A stretch of 64,000 nucleotides of DNA, from the NCBI RefSeq assembly GCF_004364315.1, contig NZ_SOBR01000002.1:1-64000 (forward strand). The letters are read 5' to 3'. Source of the stretch: Chromohalobacter marismortui. GTDB taxonomy: Bacteria > Pseudomonadota > Gammaproteobacteria > Pseudomonadales > Halomonadaceae. A model generated the notes under the pieces. The model was given only the letters and a program-made list of their open reading frames with translations, made no database searches and was not told the origin of the DNA. Below are positions 26,218 through 35,048 of the stretch, one piece after another. Within the stretch, counting starts at the first letter, position 1. Each line of letters begins with the position of its first letter. A program made the translations under genes and the position numbers.

Positions 26218-26263
26218 AAAACCCCTAAGCAGCGCTACTGCCGAGCAGTCGCACCGATAGGGG
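26214..26263 (-). terminator. Hairpin with T-run on the minus strand
   Basis: CCCCTA at 26222-26227 pairs with TAGGGG at 26258-26263. On the minus strand the stem is followed by TTTTTT, a textbook intrinsic terminator. The nearby genes run on the plus strand, so its polarity is unexpected; it may stop antisense transcription or act in both directions. An inner pairing (GCAGCGCTACTGC) adds structure. Confidence 0.6.
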
Positions 26264-26343
26264 CCGTGTTGAAGCGTATCTTAGTTGCTACCTTCTACGC
26301 GTGCAAAGGGTTTTATATAGCCAATTAGAATAAGCGAGCTAAC

Positions 26344-27462
26344 ATGGCCATCGAGCAAGGAATCTGGAAGCTGGCAGGCAATACAGGCGAACGGCCGCAG
26401 AAGCTGCGGCCCACGGGGCTTGCCGATGAGGGGCAACTGGAAGAGCAGATCATGCAGGATGTCTCGATCCTCAATCGGGACTGGCTGCTGATCGGCCGGC
26501 AGGTGCGCACCGGCTTCGACAAGCTGATCGACCTGCTGGCCATCGACGCCAACGGTACGGTCATCGTCATCGAGCTCAAGCGCGACAAGACGCCCCGCGA
26601 CGTGGTGGCTCAGGCCATCGACTATGCCTCCTGGGTCGTCACCCTGGCCGACTACCAGTTGATCGAGATCTACCAGGCCTTCGCCGAGCGCTATCATCGC
26701 CCTCACACTACGCTTGAGGATGCCTTCGAGGCCAAGTTCGGCATTCCCCTGGATAGCGTCACGCTCAACGAGAACCATCAGTTGGTGGTCGTGGCGACTC
26801 AGCTCGACGCCAGCAGCGAGCGGATCATCAACTATCTCAACGAGCATGCCCAGCTCTCGATCAACGCCATGTTCTTCGCCGCCTTCGAGGATCAGGGCAA
26901 CCGTTACCTGAGCCGGGCCTGGATGATCGACCCGGACGAACCACCCCAGCCTGCCGCCCGCAAGGCACGTAAGGAGCCTTGGAACGGCGAATTCTACACC
27001 TCCTTTGGCGATAACCGCCCCTGGGAATTGGCACGTCGCCATGGTTTCATCGCCGGTGGTGGCGCGGCCTGGTACTCGAAGACCCTCGCCATGCTCTCGG
27101 AGGGGGACCGGGTCTGGGTCAATATCCCCAAGACCGGCTATGTGGGCGTCGCCGAGGTGACCGGGGAGCGTTGCCGAGGCGACCAGTTCATGGTGCAGAC
27201 CGAGCAGGGAAGTCAGCGGCTCCAGGATCTCACAACGGCCACCGAGTACCCGCAGATCCACTGGGCAATCGACGAAGACGACGAGGAGGCGGCGGAATAC
27301 CTCGTACCGGTTCGCTGGATCGCTTCTTTCCCGGCGTCCCAGGCGTTCAGCGAAGTCGGCCTGTTCGGCAACCAGAACACCGTCTGCAAGCCGACAACGC
27401 CAAAGTGGGAGCACACCGTGGCCCGGCTGAAGCAGGCCTGGAAAATCGACGAGTCTTGGTGA
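26344..27462 (+). CDS. PD-(D/E)XK nuclease-like protein (NucS/DUF91 type)
   Basis: The N-terminal half matches NucS-like endonuclease domains: FDKLIDLLAID followed by TVIVIELKRDKTPRDVVAQAIDYASWV gives the D...E-x-K active-site pattern at about residues 62-80. The C-terminal half (about 215-372), with EFYTSFGDNRPWELA and WVNIPKTGYVGVAEV, looks like a small ligand- or nucleic-acid-binding domain. Such proteins often accompany restriction systems. It lies 127 bp after the Abi gene, beyond a hairpin, so it is probably a separate transcript. Its target, DNA ends or modified DNA, is not known. Confidence 0.75.
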   Translation: MAIEQGIWKLAGNTGERPQKLRPTGLADEGQLEEQIMQDVSILNRDWLLIGRQVRTGFDKLIDLLAIDANGTVIVIELKRDKTPRDVVAQAIDYASWVVTLADYQLIEIYQAFAERYHRPHTTLEDAFEAKFGIPLDSVTLNENHQLVVVATQLDASSERIINYLNEHAQLSINAMFFAAFEDQGNRYLSRAWMIDPDEPPQPAARKARKEPWNGEFYTSFGDNRPWELARRHGFIAGGGAAWYSKTLAMLSEGDRVWVNIPKTGYVGVAEVTGERCRGDQFMVQTEQGSQRLQDLTTATEYPQIHWAIDEDDEEAAEYLVPVRWIASFPASQAFSEVGLFGNQNTVCKPTTPKWEHTVARLKQAWKIDESW

Positions 27463-27507
27463 GTCTCAACGCGTGCATGTGGTGTTGCAAAGCTGGTGCC
27501 CACCCTC

Positions 27508-28176
27508 TCAAGACAGATATTCCGAGTAGCTTTCGGCGAGCTTCTGGATGTTCTCATCCATGTACTGCAAATGCGCTTTCATGGCGCTTTCCGCAGCGTC
27601 AGGATCGCGGTTGGCGATGGCGTCGATGATCCGCGTGTGTTCCTCGACGATGGCGGGCACGCGCTGTTCGTTGAGAAACAGCATCCGCACTCGGTTGATA
27701 TGCAGCTGAACGTGGTAAATGATTTGCCAGACTGAGGGTTGCCCAGCGATGTCGGCAATCTTCTGATGAAGCTCTTCGTCGAGGGTTTCGATCTTGTAGT
27801 ACTGCCCTTGCCGATACACGAGCCGCTGATGCTCGAGGTTGTCGTACAGATCTCGAGCATCGCGGTCGCTGCATTGCATGGCGGCGTCGCGTATCAGGGC
27901 GCATTCCAGCACCGAGCGCGTGTAGTGGGCCGCCTTGATGACATCGAGTCGGATGGGCGTCACGAAGGTGCCGCGCTGGGCGAAGATATCGACGAAGCCG
28001 TCGTAGCGCAGTCGCATCAGGGCTTCACGGATCGGCGTGCGGCTGATGCCGAACTCTTCCGACAGCGCTTTTTCATGAATCCTTTCACCGGGTTTCAGTT
28101 CGGTGGTGATGATCTTGTCGCGTATATCGCTATAGGCACGATCACTCGACGACCGTTCCTGCACCCCTTTCATCAT
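27508..28176 (-). CDS. GntR-family (FCD) regulator of the TRAP/dehydrogenase operon
   Basis: The 222-residue protein has a GntR winged helix at about 10-75 (SDRAYSDIRDKIITTELKPGERIHEKALSEEFGISRTPIREAL) and an all-helical FCD effector domain at about 85-210, with the metal/ligand-site His residues in EELHQKIAD and HTRIIDAI. It is the last gene of the minus-strand group that includes the 2-hydroxyacid dehydrogenase, 63 bp downstream. FCD regulators commonly bind the substrate of their neighbours. A palindrome at 32388-32404, in front of dctP, is the likely operator. Confidence 0.88.
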   Translation of the reverse strand: MMKGVQERSSSDRAYSDIRDKIITTELKPGERIHEKALSEEFGISRTPIREALMRLRYDGFVDIFAQRGTFVTPIRLDVIKAAHYTRSVLECALIRDAAMQCSDRDARDLYDNLEHQRLVYRQGQYYKIETLDEELHQKIADIAGQPSVWQIIYHVQLHINRVRMLFLNEQRVPAIVEEHTRIIDAIANRDPDAAESAMKAHLQYMDENIQKLAESYSEYLS

Positions 28177-28239
28177 GCTTTTGGCTCCTGGCTGACCCGG
28201 CAGATTACGCTCTGTTACCGCCCATCCTACCCTGCCGCC

Positions 28240-29439
28240 CTAGGCGGGGCTAACCGTTTGCGGCGCGCAGGCATCGCGTATCAACGAGCGGTCGAGTTCC
28301 TGCAGGTTGCTGCATCCGAGAAGCCCCAGGGTGCGGTCCATCTCCTTGTGCAGTAAGCCAAGTGCATGCTCGACGCCCGCTTGGCCGCCCGCGCCGAGCC
28401 CGTAGAGGGTCGTGCGGCCGAGCAGCACCGCGTCCGCCCCCAGCAGCACCGCCTTGAGAATATCGCTGCCGCGCCTGAAGCCGCCGTCCAGCAAGATAGT
28501 GAGCGCATCGCCGACGGCGGCCCTGACCTCGGGGAGGATCTCCATCGGCGAGACGGAGCTGTCCAGTTGGCGTCCACCGTGGTTGGACAGCACGATGCCG
28601 TCGATGCCGTATTCCACCGCCGTGCGGGCTTCTTCCACCGACAGGATGCCCTTGATCAGCAGGTTGCCGGACCAATTGTCTCGCAGCCAGCGAATGTCCT
28701 CCCAGTTCAGGGAGGGCATCAAGTGCTTGCCTATCTCGGCGGCCGCGCCCTGCACGGAGGAGTCCTCGGGCGGCAGGAGATCTCCCAGGTTCTTGAAGGT
28801 GGGCACGCCATGCGGATACAGCACATCCTTCATCCAGCCGGGCCTGCTCAACACATGCAGCTTGTTGCGCCAGTTGAGCACGAAGGGACGCGCGTAATTG
28901 CGCGTGTCCCACTCCCGGTTGCCATAGATGGCGCTGTCCGTGGTCAAGACGATGGTGTCGTAACCCGACGCCCGGCAGCGGTCGACCAGGTTCTTCACAT
29001 AGTCATGGTCGCGATAGAAGTAGATCTGCATCCATGGCCATCCACCGGGGACCTTGGCGATCTCCTCCAGCGGCTCGGTCGAGGCATTGCTCAGCGTGAA
29101 GGGAATCCCTCGGTCCGCCGCAGCGCGGGCCAATTTGGAGTCTCCGTCCTGAGTGATCATGCCGTTGAACCCCGTCGGCCCGATCACGACCGGCATGCTC
29201 ACCCGGTGGCCCAGCAGGTCTCGGCTGAGATCCCGCTGACTGACATCGGTCAGCGTCTTGGGCGTGAACCGGTAGCGGTTGAAGACGGCCCGGTTGTTGA
29301 GCAGGCTGACTTCGTCGTCGGCGCCGCCATGAATGTATTCATAGACGAAGTTGGGAAGCCGGCGGCGTGCGATCTCGGCAAGCTCCGCGATGCTCAGTGC
29401 CTGATCGTAGCGCCGTCTGCGCGGCATGCTTCTTTTCAT
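28240..29439 (-). CDS. FMN-dependent alpha-hydroxyacid dehydrogenase (lactate/mandelate type)
   Basis: This enzyme oxidises an L-2-hydroxyacid to a 2-oxoacid with FMN. The start is the ATG at 29439 (MKRSMPRRRR), with GGAGCTGAC upstream; the frame is open for 52 more codons but these overlap dctM. Family landmarks include YEYIHGGADDE, PVVIGPTGFNGM, the active-site SNHGGRQLD near residue 275, and the FMN phosphate site DGGFRRGSDILKA. About 399 residues is normal for LldD/MdlB. It lies 14 bp after dctM, so uptake and first oxidation are co-expressed. A decayed copy of its N-terminus is at 35049-35419. Confidence 0.88.
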   Translation of the reverse strand: MKRSMPRRRRYDQALSIAELAEIARRRLPNFVYEYIHGGADDEVSLLNNRAVFNRYRFTPKTLTDVSQRDLSRDLLGHRVSMPVVIGPTGFNGMITQDGDSKLARAAADRGIPFTLSNASTEPLEEIAKVPGGWPWMQIYFYRDHDYVKNLVDRCRASGYDTIVLTTDSAIYGNREWDTRNYARPFVLNWRNKLHVLSRPGWMKDVLYPHGVPTFKNLGDLLPPEDSSVQGAAAEIGKHLMPSLNWEDIRWLRDNWSGNLLIKGILSVEEARTAVEYGIDGIVLSNHGGRQLDSSVSPMEILPEVRAAVGDALTILLDGGFRRGSDILKAVLLGADAVLLGRTTLYGLGAGGQAGVEHALGLLHKEMDRTLGLLGCSNLQELDRSLIRDACAPQTVSPA

Positions 29440-29453
29440 GTCAGCTCCATCAT

Positions 29454-30734
29454 TCAACCGTTGTGCAGAATACTTAAGGGATAGGTCACGATCTCGGGGA
29501 AGAGAATCAGTGCAAACAGGATCGCCACGTACATCAACAGCATCGGCCATATGCCGCGCGAAATGTCGATGATGCTGATTCGGCTGATGCTGCACCCTAC
29601 ATAGAGCACCGTGCCCACCGGTGGTGTGATCAAGCCGATGGAGAGGTTGATGATCATCACCACACCGAAGTAGATGGGATCGATACCGACTTGCTCGACC
29701 ACCGGAATCAGCACGGGCGCGAAAATCAGCACGGCGGGCGTCATGTCCATCACGCAGCCGAATAGCAGCAGAATGACCATGATGATCAAGAGCATCAGGG
29801 TCGGGCTATCCGTAATGCTCGTGAGCCCTGCTGCGATCTGGGAGGGAACTTGCGCTACCGTGATCGCATATGCCGTGACAATGGCCGCCGAGGCAATCAG
29901 CATCACGATGGCCGTGGTCTTGGCGGTATTGGTGAGTACATCGAAAAGCTGCGTCAGGCGAATTTCTCGATAGCAAAGGCTGATCAACAGCGCGTATACC
30001 GCGGCGACGACGCCCGCTTCTGTCGGCGTGAACACGCCGCCGCGCAGCCCGACGATGATGATCAGGGGCAACAGCAAGGCCCAGAAGGCACGCTTGAAGC
30101 TGTGAAGCCGCGCCTGCCAGTTGGCACGCTCGAGTCGCTTGGTGTCGGCTTTGCGCGCAACCAGCCACCAAGTGAACGTCATGCCGATCGCCATGAGAAT
30201 GCCGGGCACGATGCCGCCCATGAACAACCCGGTAATCGAGACGCCGCCCACGACCCCGTAAAGAATCAAGGGAATGCTCGGCGGAATCACGGTGCCCACG
30301 ATGCCGACGGACGCCACCAGCGCGGTCGAGCGCTTCTTCTCGTAGCCTTGCGCCACCATCATGGGAATGAGGATCGAGCCCAGCGCCGCGGTATCGGCGA
30401 CGGCGGAGCCGGATAACCCGGCAAAGATCACGCCGGCCACGATGGCGACATAGCCCAGGCCGCCTTTCACATGACCCACCAGTGACGAGGCAAAGTCGAC
30501 GATGCGCTTGGAAACGCCCCCGGCATTCATGATCTCGCCGGTCAGGATGAAAAAGGGAATGGCCATCAAGGCAAAGCTATTGGCCCCGGTAATGAAGTAC
30601 TCCGCCAGTGTCGAGACATTGAACATGTCTTGGGTCCACATCATCACCACGGCGGAGCTGAGCATGGCGAAGGCGATCGGCATGCCGATCAACATCAACG
30701 AGAACAGCACGGCAAGAAAGACGACGACCATCAT
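29454..30734 (-). CDS. dctM: TRAP transporter, large membrane subunit
   Basis: The 426-residue protein is the channel-forming DctM subunit with about twelve membrane helices, including the re-entrant stretch SGSAVADTAALGSI and LITPPVGTVLYVG near the C-terminus. TRAP transporters take up organic acids with sodium, using DctP to capture the ligand. It overlaps dctQ by 4 nt. With the 2-hydroxyacid dehydrogenase, it points to lactate, mandelate or a similar acid as substrate. Confidence 0.92.
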   Translation of the reverse strand: MMVVVFLAVLFSLMLIGMPIAFAMLSSAVVMMWTQDMFNVSTLAEYFITGANSFALMAIPFFILTGEIMNAGGVSKRIVDFASSLVGHVKGGLGYVAIVAGVIFAGLSGSAVADTAALGSILIPMMVAQGYEKKRSTALVASVGIVGTVIPPSIPLILYGVVGGVSITGLFMGGIVPGILMAIGMTFTWWLVARKADTKRLERANWQARLHSFKRAFWALLLPLIIIVGLRGGVFTPTEAGVVAAVYALLISLCYREIRLTQLFDVLTNTAKTTAIVMLIASAAIVTAYAITVAQVPSQIAAGLTSITDSPTLMLLIIMVILLLFGCVMDMTPAVLIFAPVLIPVVEQVGIDPIYFGVVMIINLSIGLITPPVGTVLYVGCSISRISIIDISRGIWPMLLMYVAILFALILFPEIVTYPLSILHNG

Positions 30735-31249
30735 GACGTGGATTCCTCATCATGATCATATGCCCATGTGGGGCCATTGCGGCCGGTCAGGACGAAGCTC
30801 AACGCCTGGTACGCCATCACTGCGGACATCAGAATGGCCGCGATCATGCCGGCATAGTAGTAATTGTTGATGGGAATATCGGTGGCGGGCCCGGTAATCC
30901 CCAGGTTCAGCTCGATCAGGACCAGAAGCCCTTTGACCACGAGGGTCATCACCGCCACGGTCAGGGCTGTCGTCAGCAGGAAAAACAGCTTCTGAAGCCA
31001 GCCGGGAATGTGGCGCACCAGGATATCTACGCCCAAGTGGCTATGTTCCACCACGGCGAGGATGGAGCCCAGAAAAACGACCCATACGAAGAGGTATCGC
31101 GCTACCTCACTGGACCATGTCAGCCCACTATCGAAGGCATAGCGGAGCACGACATTGGTAAAGACGAACCCCACCATCAGCACCAGTGCCACGGCAATGG
31201 CCAGCCTGATGGATTTTTTCAAGAAACCGAACAAGGTCGTCATCGACAT
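30731..31249 (-). CDS. dctQ: TRAP transporter, small membrane subunit
   Basis: The 172-residue DctQ subunit has four membrane helices, with the family's LTWSSEVARYLFVWVVFLGS between helices 2 and 3. It pairs with DctM and contacts DctP. Translation is coupled to dctM through a 4-nt overlap; dctP lies 72 bp upstream. The length is normal. Confidence 0.9.
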   Translation of the reverse strand: MSMTTLFGFLKKSIRLAIAVALVLMVGFVFTNVVLRYAFDSGLTWSSEVARYLFVWVVFLGSILAVVEHSHLGVDILVRHIPGWLQKLFFLLTTALTVAVMTLVVKGLLVLIELNLGITGPATDIPINNYYYAGMIAAILMSAVMAYQALSFVLTGRNGPTWAYDHDEESTS

Positions 31250-31321
31250 GAAACCACCTCTTGTCCACTCGGTTTTGCCATGCGAACTCCAGGAGTTCGC
31301 ATGGCATGCGTATGACGAACC

Positions 31322-32326
31322 TCAGGAGCCTTCACGTACCATGTTCACCATGTCTTCAGCCCAATCATACTGACTGTAAAAGTCGTCATAGATCGGCTGA
31401 ACGGCTTTCACCATTTCATCGTGAAGTGCCTGGCTCGGCTCCGTCACTTCCAGGCCAGCCTTTTCAAGTTTATCTTTGATATCCGAAGCGGACTCACGCA
31501 TCAAATTCCACTCCATTTCCATGGATTGGCGAGAGGCCTCCTGGATGACGTCTTTCTCTGAATCGCTCAGATTGTCGTAAAACTGTTGGTTCATCAGATA
31601 CACGTTGGGGCTGAACATGTGCCGGCTTTCCAGCACGTTGTTCTGCACCTCGTACCATCCCGAGCGATACAGCGTGGCGAGAGGATTATCCTGTCCATCG
31701 ATCACCCCCTGCTCGAGCGCCGGGTAGACTTCGGACATGCCCATGGTCTGCACGTTGGCGCCTAACGCCTGCCCCACGTCCACGTACAGTTCCAGGTTGG
31801 GCATTCTCAGCTTGAAGCCATCGAAGTCGTCCATGCTGTCGATTTTTTCCTTGCTCGAGAAAACCCGGAACCCATTCGCCGTCCACGCCAGGGGCTCCAC
31901 TCCCAGCTCGCGGAAATAGGGATCGATCTTCTCGCCGACAGGACCATTCAGCATCGACTGCGCTTGATCATAGTCTTCGAACAGGAAGGGCCACTCGGGA
32001 AACCCGATTTGCGGCTTGGCGGTCTGCAGCCCCATTCCGGCAATCGCCATTTCGATGCTGCCGGTTCTGACGCCATTGGTGTATTGCCGCTCATCGCCGA
32101 GCGAGCTGTTGGGATAGATCTTCACCTGCATGTCGGAATGGCTTTCGACATACGGCTTGAATTTTTCGCGGATGGCCACGTTTTGAGGATGATCTTCCGC
32201 GAAGTAACTCGCGACCTTGATGGTCGCCGTGCTTTGTGCGTAAACATTTCCGGCAAACATGGCCGTTCCCACCAATGCGGAACCAACCAGAGTGCGGCCT
32301 ATGATGGCTGGGAGTGAGTATGTCAT
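31322..32326 (-). CDS. dctP: TRAP transporter, periplasmic substrate-binding subunit
   Basis: The 334-residue protein starts with a signal peptide (about 1-30, ending VYAQS). It has DctP landmarks: FAEDHPQNVAIREKF, GSIEMAI, and the arginine-bearing stretch DGFKLRMPNLELY that binds the substrate carboxylate near residue 170. It captures an organic acid for DctQM. As first gene of the operon it lies behind the candidate operator at 32388-32404. Confidence 0.92.
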   Translation of the reverse strand: MTYSLPAIIGRTLVGSALVGTAMFAGNVYAQSTATIKVASYFAEDHPQNVAIREKFKPYVESHSDMQVKIYPNSSLGDERQYTNGVRTGSIEMAIAGMGLQTAKPQIGFPEWPFLFEDYDQAQSMLNGPVGEKIDPYFRELGVEPLAWTANGFRVFSSKEKIDSMDDFDGFKLRMPNLELYVDVGQALGANVQTMGMSEVYPALEQGVIDGQDNPLATLYRSGWYEVQNNVLESRHMFSPNVYLMNQQFYDNLSDSEKDVIQEASRQSMEMEWNLMRESASDIKDKLEKAGLEVTEPSQALHDEMVKAVQPIYDDFYSQYDWAEDMVNMVREGS

Positions 32327-32387
32327 TTGTTGTGCTCTCCGTTCGCTGATACAGGCGCTGGCATCGAAGGCTCTCTATGGAGCCGAC

Positions 32388-32404
32388 TGATATACTAGTA
32401 TTCA
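32388..32404. promoter_or_regulatory. Palindromic operator in front of dctP
   Basis: TGATATACTAGTATTCA is a near-perfect palindrome around ATACTAGTAT, 62 bp upstream of the dctP ATG. FCD-type GntR regulators bind short AT-rich palindromes of this kind. The GntR gene at 27508-28176, in the same cluster, is the natural candidate. Confidence 0.55.
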
Positions 32405-32647
32405 ATATGTGGAGCGCCTAGAAAGACTTTTGTCTAAACACGAACGTCTGACGCTTGTGCTGGCGATGGAGAGGAAGGCCGAGGCGTGCAAGTCAGGAGG
32501 GAGCGATGGCTCCTTCGCGATGGCCCTTCGCAATGATCCTTCACCATGACCACCGGGCTTGGGATCGTGCCCTTTGCGAGGTACCTTTACGCGCCTTGCG
32601 CGCCGTGACACATGGCGCCCCTTCCCTTTACTGCCAGGACTGCATTG

Positions 32648-33103
32648 ATGGACGACTCCCTGCTGGTCAGCCTCCGCCGCTATCGCCCCCGAGAAGGCCG
32701 CGATAGCCTCGAGGATTACCTCACCGAGATTTTCGACTGGCTGCTGCGGAATTCCCGCGAAGTGGCCGTTGCCTTTCTCGACACCGTCATGCGCATGTGC
32801 CGGACGCGGAACGCATCGAGCTGCCCAATGCCGATCAGGACATCACCTGGGAGACACAAGCGCCCTATCCGGGAGCGCGCCTCGACATGCTCGCTCAGTG
32901 GCCGGGCGGCGCCCTACTTTTCGAGCACAAGGTGCATGCGCCGCTCTCGGCCGAGCAGGTGAACAAGTATCGCGGGCGGCGTCGGAGTTTCCCAGCCGAA
33001 CCGCGCGGGTGATCATGATCTCCGCCAAGAACAGCCAGTATCGGCCGGAAGCGCACGGCTGCAAAATGGCCGAGGCGGTGGTGGCAGGCATAACGAGCCA
33101 GTA
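32648..33103 (+). pseudogene. Broken PD-(D/E)XK nuclease-family gene
   Basis: Three frames must be joined to recover one protein: MDDSLLVSLRRYRPREGRDSLEDYLTEIFDWLL from 32648, then ITWETQAPYPGARLDMLAQWPGGALLFEHKVHAPLS from about 32838, then VIMISAKNSQYRPEA near 33009. The middle part has the D...E-x-K active-site pattern (RLDML...FEHK). At least two frameshifts and a missing C-terminus make it non-functional. An intact relative would be a nuclease-like protein often found in mobile or defence settings. Confidence 0.65.
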
Positions 33104-33137
33104 AACCTGCTCAAGCGTTGTTATCGCATCGATGCAA

Positions 33138-33165
33138 ATTGGCCCTCGCTCTCGCGAGGGCCAAT
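33138..33165. terminator. Strong hairpin after the HIRAN gene
   Basis: ATTGGCCCTCGC and GCGAGGGCCAAT form a perfect 12-bp stem with a TCTC loop. It lies 40 bp past the stop of the minus-strand HIRAN gene. Only a short T-stretch (TTT) follows on that strand, so it may be a weak or bidirectional terminator. Confidence 0.6.
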
Positions 33166-33205
33166 CGGAATGGTAACGACCGGGCTATGAGCAATTGATG
33201 GCTGA

Positions 33206-33952
33206 TTAGGCTTCCAGCCGCTGGGTGGTTTTCGTTATCGCCGACTGGTCTTGGGTGACGCTCGTCAATACATAGACCAAGGGGCGGTCATCGGTGCCAT
33301 TGATGCGAAACACCAAGCCTTCCAAACTGGCCCCCTGATCTATCATCCGATGCAGCATCTCAAGCTGCCCTCGCGGTACGTAACCCAGCTTGCGTCCCTG
33401 CGATTCGATGCGGATAGCCAAGTGATCGTAGGTATTATCAGGTTCGGGAACGAAGCGAACCGGATCTCCTGCCTGCAACTGAGCAACGCCGATCTCCGCC
33501 TCATGCCGAAAGCCAGCCACTTCCAGCAGCATCTCGAACTCTGTGGGCGGTTCATCGAAGGGGTGAACCAGCTCGAAGCCATCATTGGGTAATTTGGCGC
33601 CCGTGTATCCCAGGAGACCGAAGTCGCTTATGTCAGCGTCGCGGGAAATCCCACGCAGCTCGAGATAGCGGCCAAAGTCTCGCCGATTACGTGGCGGTAG
33701 GCGCCGCATGAAGGCATCGAGGACATGGTGTCGATGCTCTGACCGGTTCAGGGAGAATGCCGGATAGCCTTTAAAGCCCATTTCAATGGCCTCGGCCATG
33801 TCCTTTTCGTCAACACCATACTGAAGCCAGACGTCATCGCCATGCTTTACCAACTGGCCCACACAATAGCGAGAGCGGTTCTTGCTCTCGCGCGCCTGCC
33901 AGTAGAGCAGCAGTCGCCGTGGTTCCACCAGATGTTCAATAAAGCGTGTCAT
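33206..33952 (-). CDS. HIRAN-domain protein paired with a HipA-like kinase
   Basis: The start is the ATG at 33952 (MTRFIEHL), with TGGAGAACTGAC upstream and lying right at the stop of the HipA-like gene. The C-terminal part (about 160-235: GDPVRFVPEPDNTYDHLAIRIE, then KLGYVPRGQ) is a HIRAN domain, which binds DNA ends or stalled forks. The N-terminal part contains DFGLLGYTGAKLPNDGFELV, resembling the start of HipA proteins. So it could supply the N-terminal HipA-like lobe in trans, like HipS in split HipBST systems; this is an inference. No helix-turn-helix antitoxin (HipB) gene is visible beside it. Confidence 0.75.
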   Translation of the reverse strand: MTRFIEHLVEPRRLLLYWQARESKNRSRYCVGQLVKHGDDVWLQYGVDEKDMAEAIEMGFKGYPAFSLNRSEHRHHVLDAFMRRLPPRNRRDFGRYLELRGISRDADISDFGLLGYTGAKLPNDGFELVHPFDEPPTEFEMLLEVAGFRHEAEIGVAQLQAGDPVRFVPEPDNTYDHLAIRIESQGRKLGYVPRGQLEMLHRMIDQGASLEGLVFRINGTDDRPLVYVLTSVTQDQSAITKTTQRLEA

Positions 33953-33953
33953 G

Positions 33954-34946
33954 TCAGTTCTCCAGAGCCTGTAGCAGGCGCCCTCTCCTCTCAAGAGTCA
34001 AAAAAGCAACGAATTCAGCGCGTTCCTGCGTAAAGGGGTGTGGGAGATCAAATTGTGTCAGGCTATTTAACATAGTCTTTAGATCATCCTCGCACCACCC
34101 GTGCAGCCGTTCTATCAGTGTCGGCCGAATGTCGGGAAAATGCTTACAATACGCGGCGACCCCTGCGATCAGTGGTAGGCGCCGTCGGTCACCCTTAGCC
34201 CAACGCATCTGATGCTCGCCCCTCCGCAAGTAACCGTCGAGCTCGTTCGGGTCGCGCATCATGCGCTGCATTTTCCGCTGCTGCAACTCATGGCCCAAGC
34301 TGGTGCCATTGTCGAAATATGGTGTAAAGCGTGCCCTTGGTCCATCCTCGCTCCAGATCAGCCCCCAGTTCTCCTGATGACGGTCAGTGTTACCAATCAA
34401 AGCATCGAAGCACAGACACAGCCCCCAGTAGACCTGCCAGTCATGAGTGAGCGTGCCCGTATGTGCTAATGCCTTGCTGACGGTTAGGATGGTGGATAGG
34501 TTGTGCTCACGCCCCTTCTCGCGGTCATACCCGGGAATCAGGCGTTGCATATAATCGCCGCCAGGGACGTGGCGCTCCTCTCCACTGCCCGGATAACCCA
34601 TGAACCATTCGTTCACCGTGCCAGGCTCATCGCGGGTCGAATCGATTGCAACGAACACCGGCGGCAGTGTCAGCCGCATCAAGCGACCGATGCGGAAAGC
34701 GATCAGCTCGGCCCAATACTGTTCTGGATGACGAGGCTTGCCAGGATCTTTGGCGCTCTTTATGGCTTCCTTGAATAGATAATTGTGTCTGGGAATGCAA
34801 AAGTCGAAGGGGGCTGGATCCGGGCAAACAAGCAGCGACTTATCCCGCGCCCCAACCGGGAAGACCTCGTAATCCTGGTGGGTATCCCAGTCCGCAATAT
34901 CGATAATCTGATCCGGCTTCTGATCTACTCCCTCACGATCGATCAT
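33954..34946 (-). CDS. HipA-like serine/threonine kinase
   Basis: The ATG at 34946 (MIDREG) has AAGG upstream; a TTG at 34961 is less likely. The kinase C-lobe is recognisable: NTDRHQENWGL contains the catalytic Asp and Asn around residue 185, and YFDNGTSLG corresponds to the metal-binding DFG-like motif. ATP-site Lys candidates lie in NYLFKEAIK. HipA kinases stop growth by phosphorylating targets such as glutamyl-tRNA synthetase. It has about 330 residues, against about 440 for classic HipA, so the N-terminal subdomain is missing. The HIRAN gene follows without a gap. The target and antitoxin are unknown. Confidence 0.75.
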   Translation of the reverse strand: MIDREGVDQKPDQIIDIADWDTHQDYEVFPVGARDKSLLVCPDPAPFDFCIPRHNYLFKEAIKSAKDPGKPRHPEQYWAELIAFRIGRLMRLTLPPVFVAIDSTRDEPGTVNEWFMGYPGSGEERHVPGGDYMQRLIPGYDREKGREHNLSTILTVSKALAHTGTLTHDWQVYWGLCLCFDALIGNTDRHQENWGLIWSEDGPRARFTPYFDNGTSLGHELQQRKMQRMMRDPNELDGYLRRGEHQMRWAKGDRRRLPLIAGVAAYCKHFPDIRPTLIERLHGWCEDDLKTMLNSLTQFDLPHPFTQERAEFVAFLTLERRGRLLQALEN

Positions 34947-35048
34947 GGCATGCCTTAGCAACCCCAGAAATCAAAAAACCCTCAGCAGCTTCACCGCGGC
35001 GCGGACTCACTGACCAAGGTCACATTACCAACCACTGTAACACCAACA

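Noticed and set aside
26281-27414. 377-residue minus-strand ORF
   Set aside because: Antisense to the NucS-like gene, which has a recognisable nuclease motif.
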